Assembly: GCA_009699915.1 (NCBI GenBank)
Contig: WLNG01000114.1
Location: forward strand, 1-5,397
Reading direction: 5' to 3'
DNA: 5,397 nt
From: Actinomycetota bacterium
GTDB taxonomy: Bacteria; Actinomycetota; Thermoleophilia; Solirubrobacterales; Solirubrobacteraceae
The notes under the pieces were generated by a model, which saw only the letters and a list, made by a program, of their open reading frames with translations, was not told the DNA's origin and searched no databases. Made by a program: the position numbers and the translations under genes. Positions 4,706-5,397 of the stretch are shown piece by piece; the first letter of the stretch is position 1; the number at the start of each line of letters is the position of its first letter.

Positions 4706-5397
4706 CTATCCGCCGCGGACGCTGCCCGGAACCTGCGCCGCCCGAATCTTGGGCTCGACGAGCGGCGCACTGCGTCCTGGACCGGTCTGCGGCGCCCCGG
4801 AGGCGGCCTGCGCGATCGGCGTCAGCAGAGCCGTGTCGGGGTCCCAGCGCCAGCCGTAGAGCTGCGTGCGCCGTGCTCCGGGGCGGCCATCCTTCGTGAG
4901 GAGCTTCGACCCGGCAGCCGATGCGCGGGCGTATGCCTCGGCCGCGTCGCTCTTGGTCATCATGACCTTCGGAATGCCCAGAAGATCGAGCTGGTAGGTG
5001 CGCACGACTCCGTCGCGTCCGGTTACCTGGATCATCTCGGTGGCACCGGTGCGCAGTTCGAACGTTCTGCAGCGAGCAGCGTCCGGATGGCAGTGCCCCT
5101 CGCCGGAGACCTTCACGCCCTCCTCGACGAGGAAGACGGCGCCGCGTCCCCCAGTTCGCACTCCGAGCAAGACCACCGCGGGGCGCCGAGCCGATGGGAA
5201 GATGCTCAGCCGTGCAACGTCGCGGCCGATGCGCTTGAGCGCCCCTCTGCCGAAGCGCAGATCCACCTGATACACCGGCTCGGTCCGCGCGATGGTCCGC
5301 ACGACCTTTCCACCGGAGGACGGGCTCTTCGCAGGAGTCGTCGTCGTCCCGGTCGTCGTCGACCCGGAGTCGGTCTTCGTTGCCGGGTCGACGATGA
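4706..5397 (-). CDS. Unrecognised protein with Thr/Ser-rich linker and small C-terminal domain; 5' end missing
   Basis: Open from the right edge to TAG 4708-4706; 229 codons are visible and the true start is off the contig. An internal GTG at 5302 could act as a start but would cut off an in-frame Thr/Ser/Pro/Lys-rich stretch of about 30 residues, which reads as a linker after an unseen N-terminal part (a membrane anchor or signal is my guess). After it comes a basic segment (FGRGALKRIGRDVARL), then LLGVRTGGRGAVFLV, a glycine-rich stretch with two cysteines (CHPDAARC), FELRTGATEMIQV and YQLDLLGI. That looks like a small beta-rich domain with a possible disulfide, which would fit export. The C-terminus is Gly/Pro/Arg-rich. 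The LGV-x(7)-AVFLV ... G-x-C-x(6)-C ... L-x-G-x-TE layout resembles, from memory, hypothetical proteins encoded near type IV pilus genes in Thermoleophilia. That link is weak and no function should be assigned from it. It probably heads or precedes the aroC operon, 12 bp away. Confidence 0.75.
   Translation of the reverse strand, partial: IVDPATKTDSGSTTTGTTTTPAKSPSSGGKVVRTIARTEPVYQVDLRFGRGALKRIGRDVARLSIFPSARRPAVVLLGVRTGGRGAVFLVEEGVKVSGEGHCHPDAARCRTFELRTGATEMIQVTGRDGVVRTYQLDLLGIPKVMMTKSDAAEAYARASAAGSKLLTKDGRPGARRTQLYGWRWDPDTALLTPIAQAASGAPQTGPGRSAPLVEPKIRAAQVPGSVRGG
5303..5395 (-). repeat. Low-complexity Thr/Ser linker-coding tract with GTC/ACG triplet repeats
   Basis: On the plus strand gtcgtcgtcgtc at 5337-5348 is followed by a second gtcgtcgtc at 5352-5360. 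Read on the minus strand in frame these are mostly ACG threonine codons (STTTGTTTT), within a stretch dominated by Thr, Ser, Gly, Pro and Lys. This is typical of an extracytoplasmic linker between a membrane anchor and a globular domain. The triplet repeat could vary in length between strains. Confidence 0.6.

Noticed and set aside
5337..5360. GTC triplet repeats as a possible CRISPR or regulatory repeat
   Set aside because: The tract is short, in frame and explained by threonine codons of a protein linker; there are no spacers or regular repeat units.

Overview
The window is about 5.4 kb of GC-rich DNA (GC well above 60% by eye), coding almost end to end. It looks like a whole short contig from a sequencing assembly: the first 17 bases match the 3' end of the Illumina TruSeq universal adapter, and genes run off both ends. 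The proteins are typical of high-GC Actinomycetota. The fused AroK-AroB, the aro-to-Xaa-Pro-peptidase gene order and the 'GHPEE' membrane protein make Thermoleophilia (Solirubrobacterales-like) my best guess. That placement is inference from family resemblance, not a search result.

Layout, right to left along the minus strand: (1) a 5'-truncated gene (4706-5397) for an unrecognised, probably exported protein with a Thr/Ser-rich linker; (2) aroC, chorismate synthase (3524-4693), 12 bp downstream with a clear ribosome binding site; (3) aroKB, a shikimate kinase/3-dehydroquinate synthase fusion (2007-3539), overlapping aroC by 16 bp; (4) after about 1.2 kb, aroQ, type II 3-dehydroquinate dehydratase (315-770); (5) overlapping aroQ by one base, the N-terminal third of an Xaa-Pro peptidase (18-315). 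The space between aroKB and aroQ is filled by one plus-strand gene (847-2058) for a multi-pass membrane protein resembling GT87/DUF2029 GT-C glycosyltransferases. It is convergent and overlapping with aroKB (52 bp) and divergent from aroQ (76 bp apart).

The four aromatic activities cover shikimate pathway steps 2 (AroB), 3 (AroQ), 5 (AroK) and 7 (AroC). AroE (step 4) and AroA (step 6) are not in the window. Active-site residues are present in all four, so the route looks functional. The tight spacing implies a cotranscribed aroC-aroKB unit and a second aroQ-peptidase unit, separated by the oppositely transcribed membrane-protein gene.

I see no RNA genes, CRISPR, transposons, attachment sites or defence system. 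The most unusual points are the antisense gene splitting the aro cluster, the uncharacterised linker-bearing protein upstream of aroC, and the adapter artefact. I did not find a convincing previously undescribed system.
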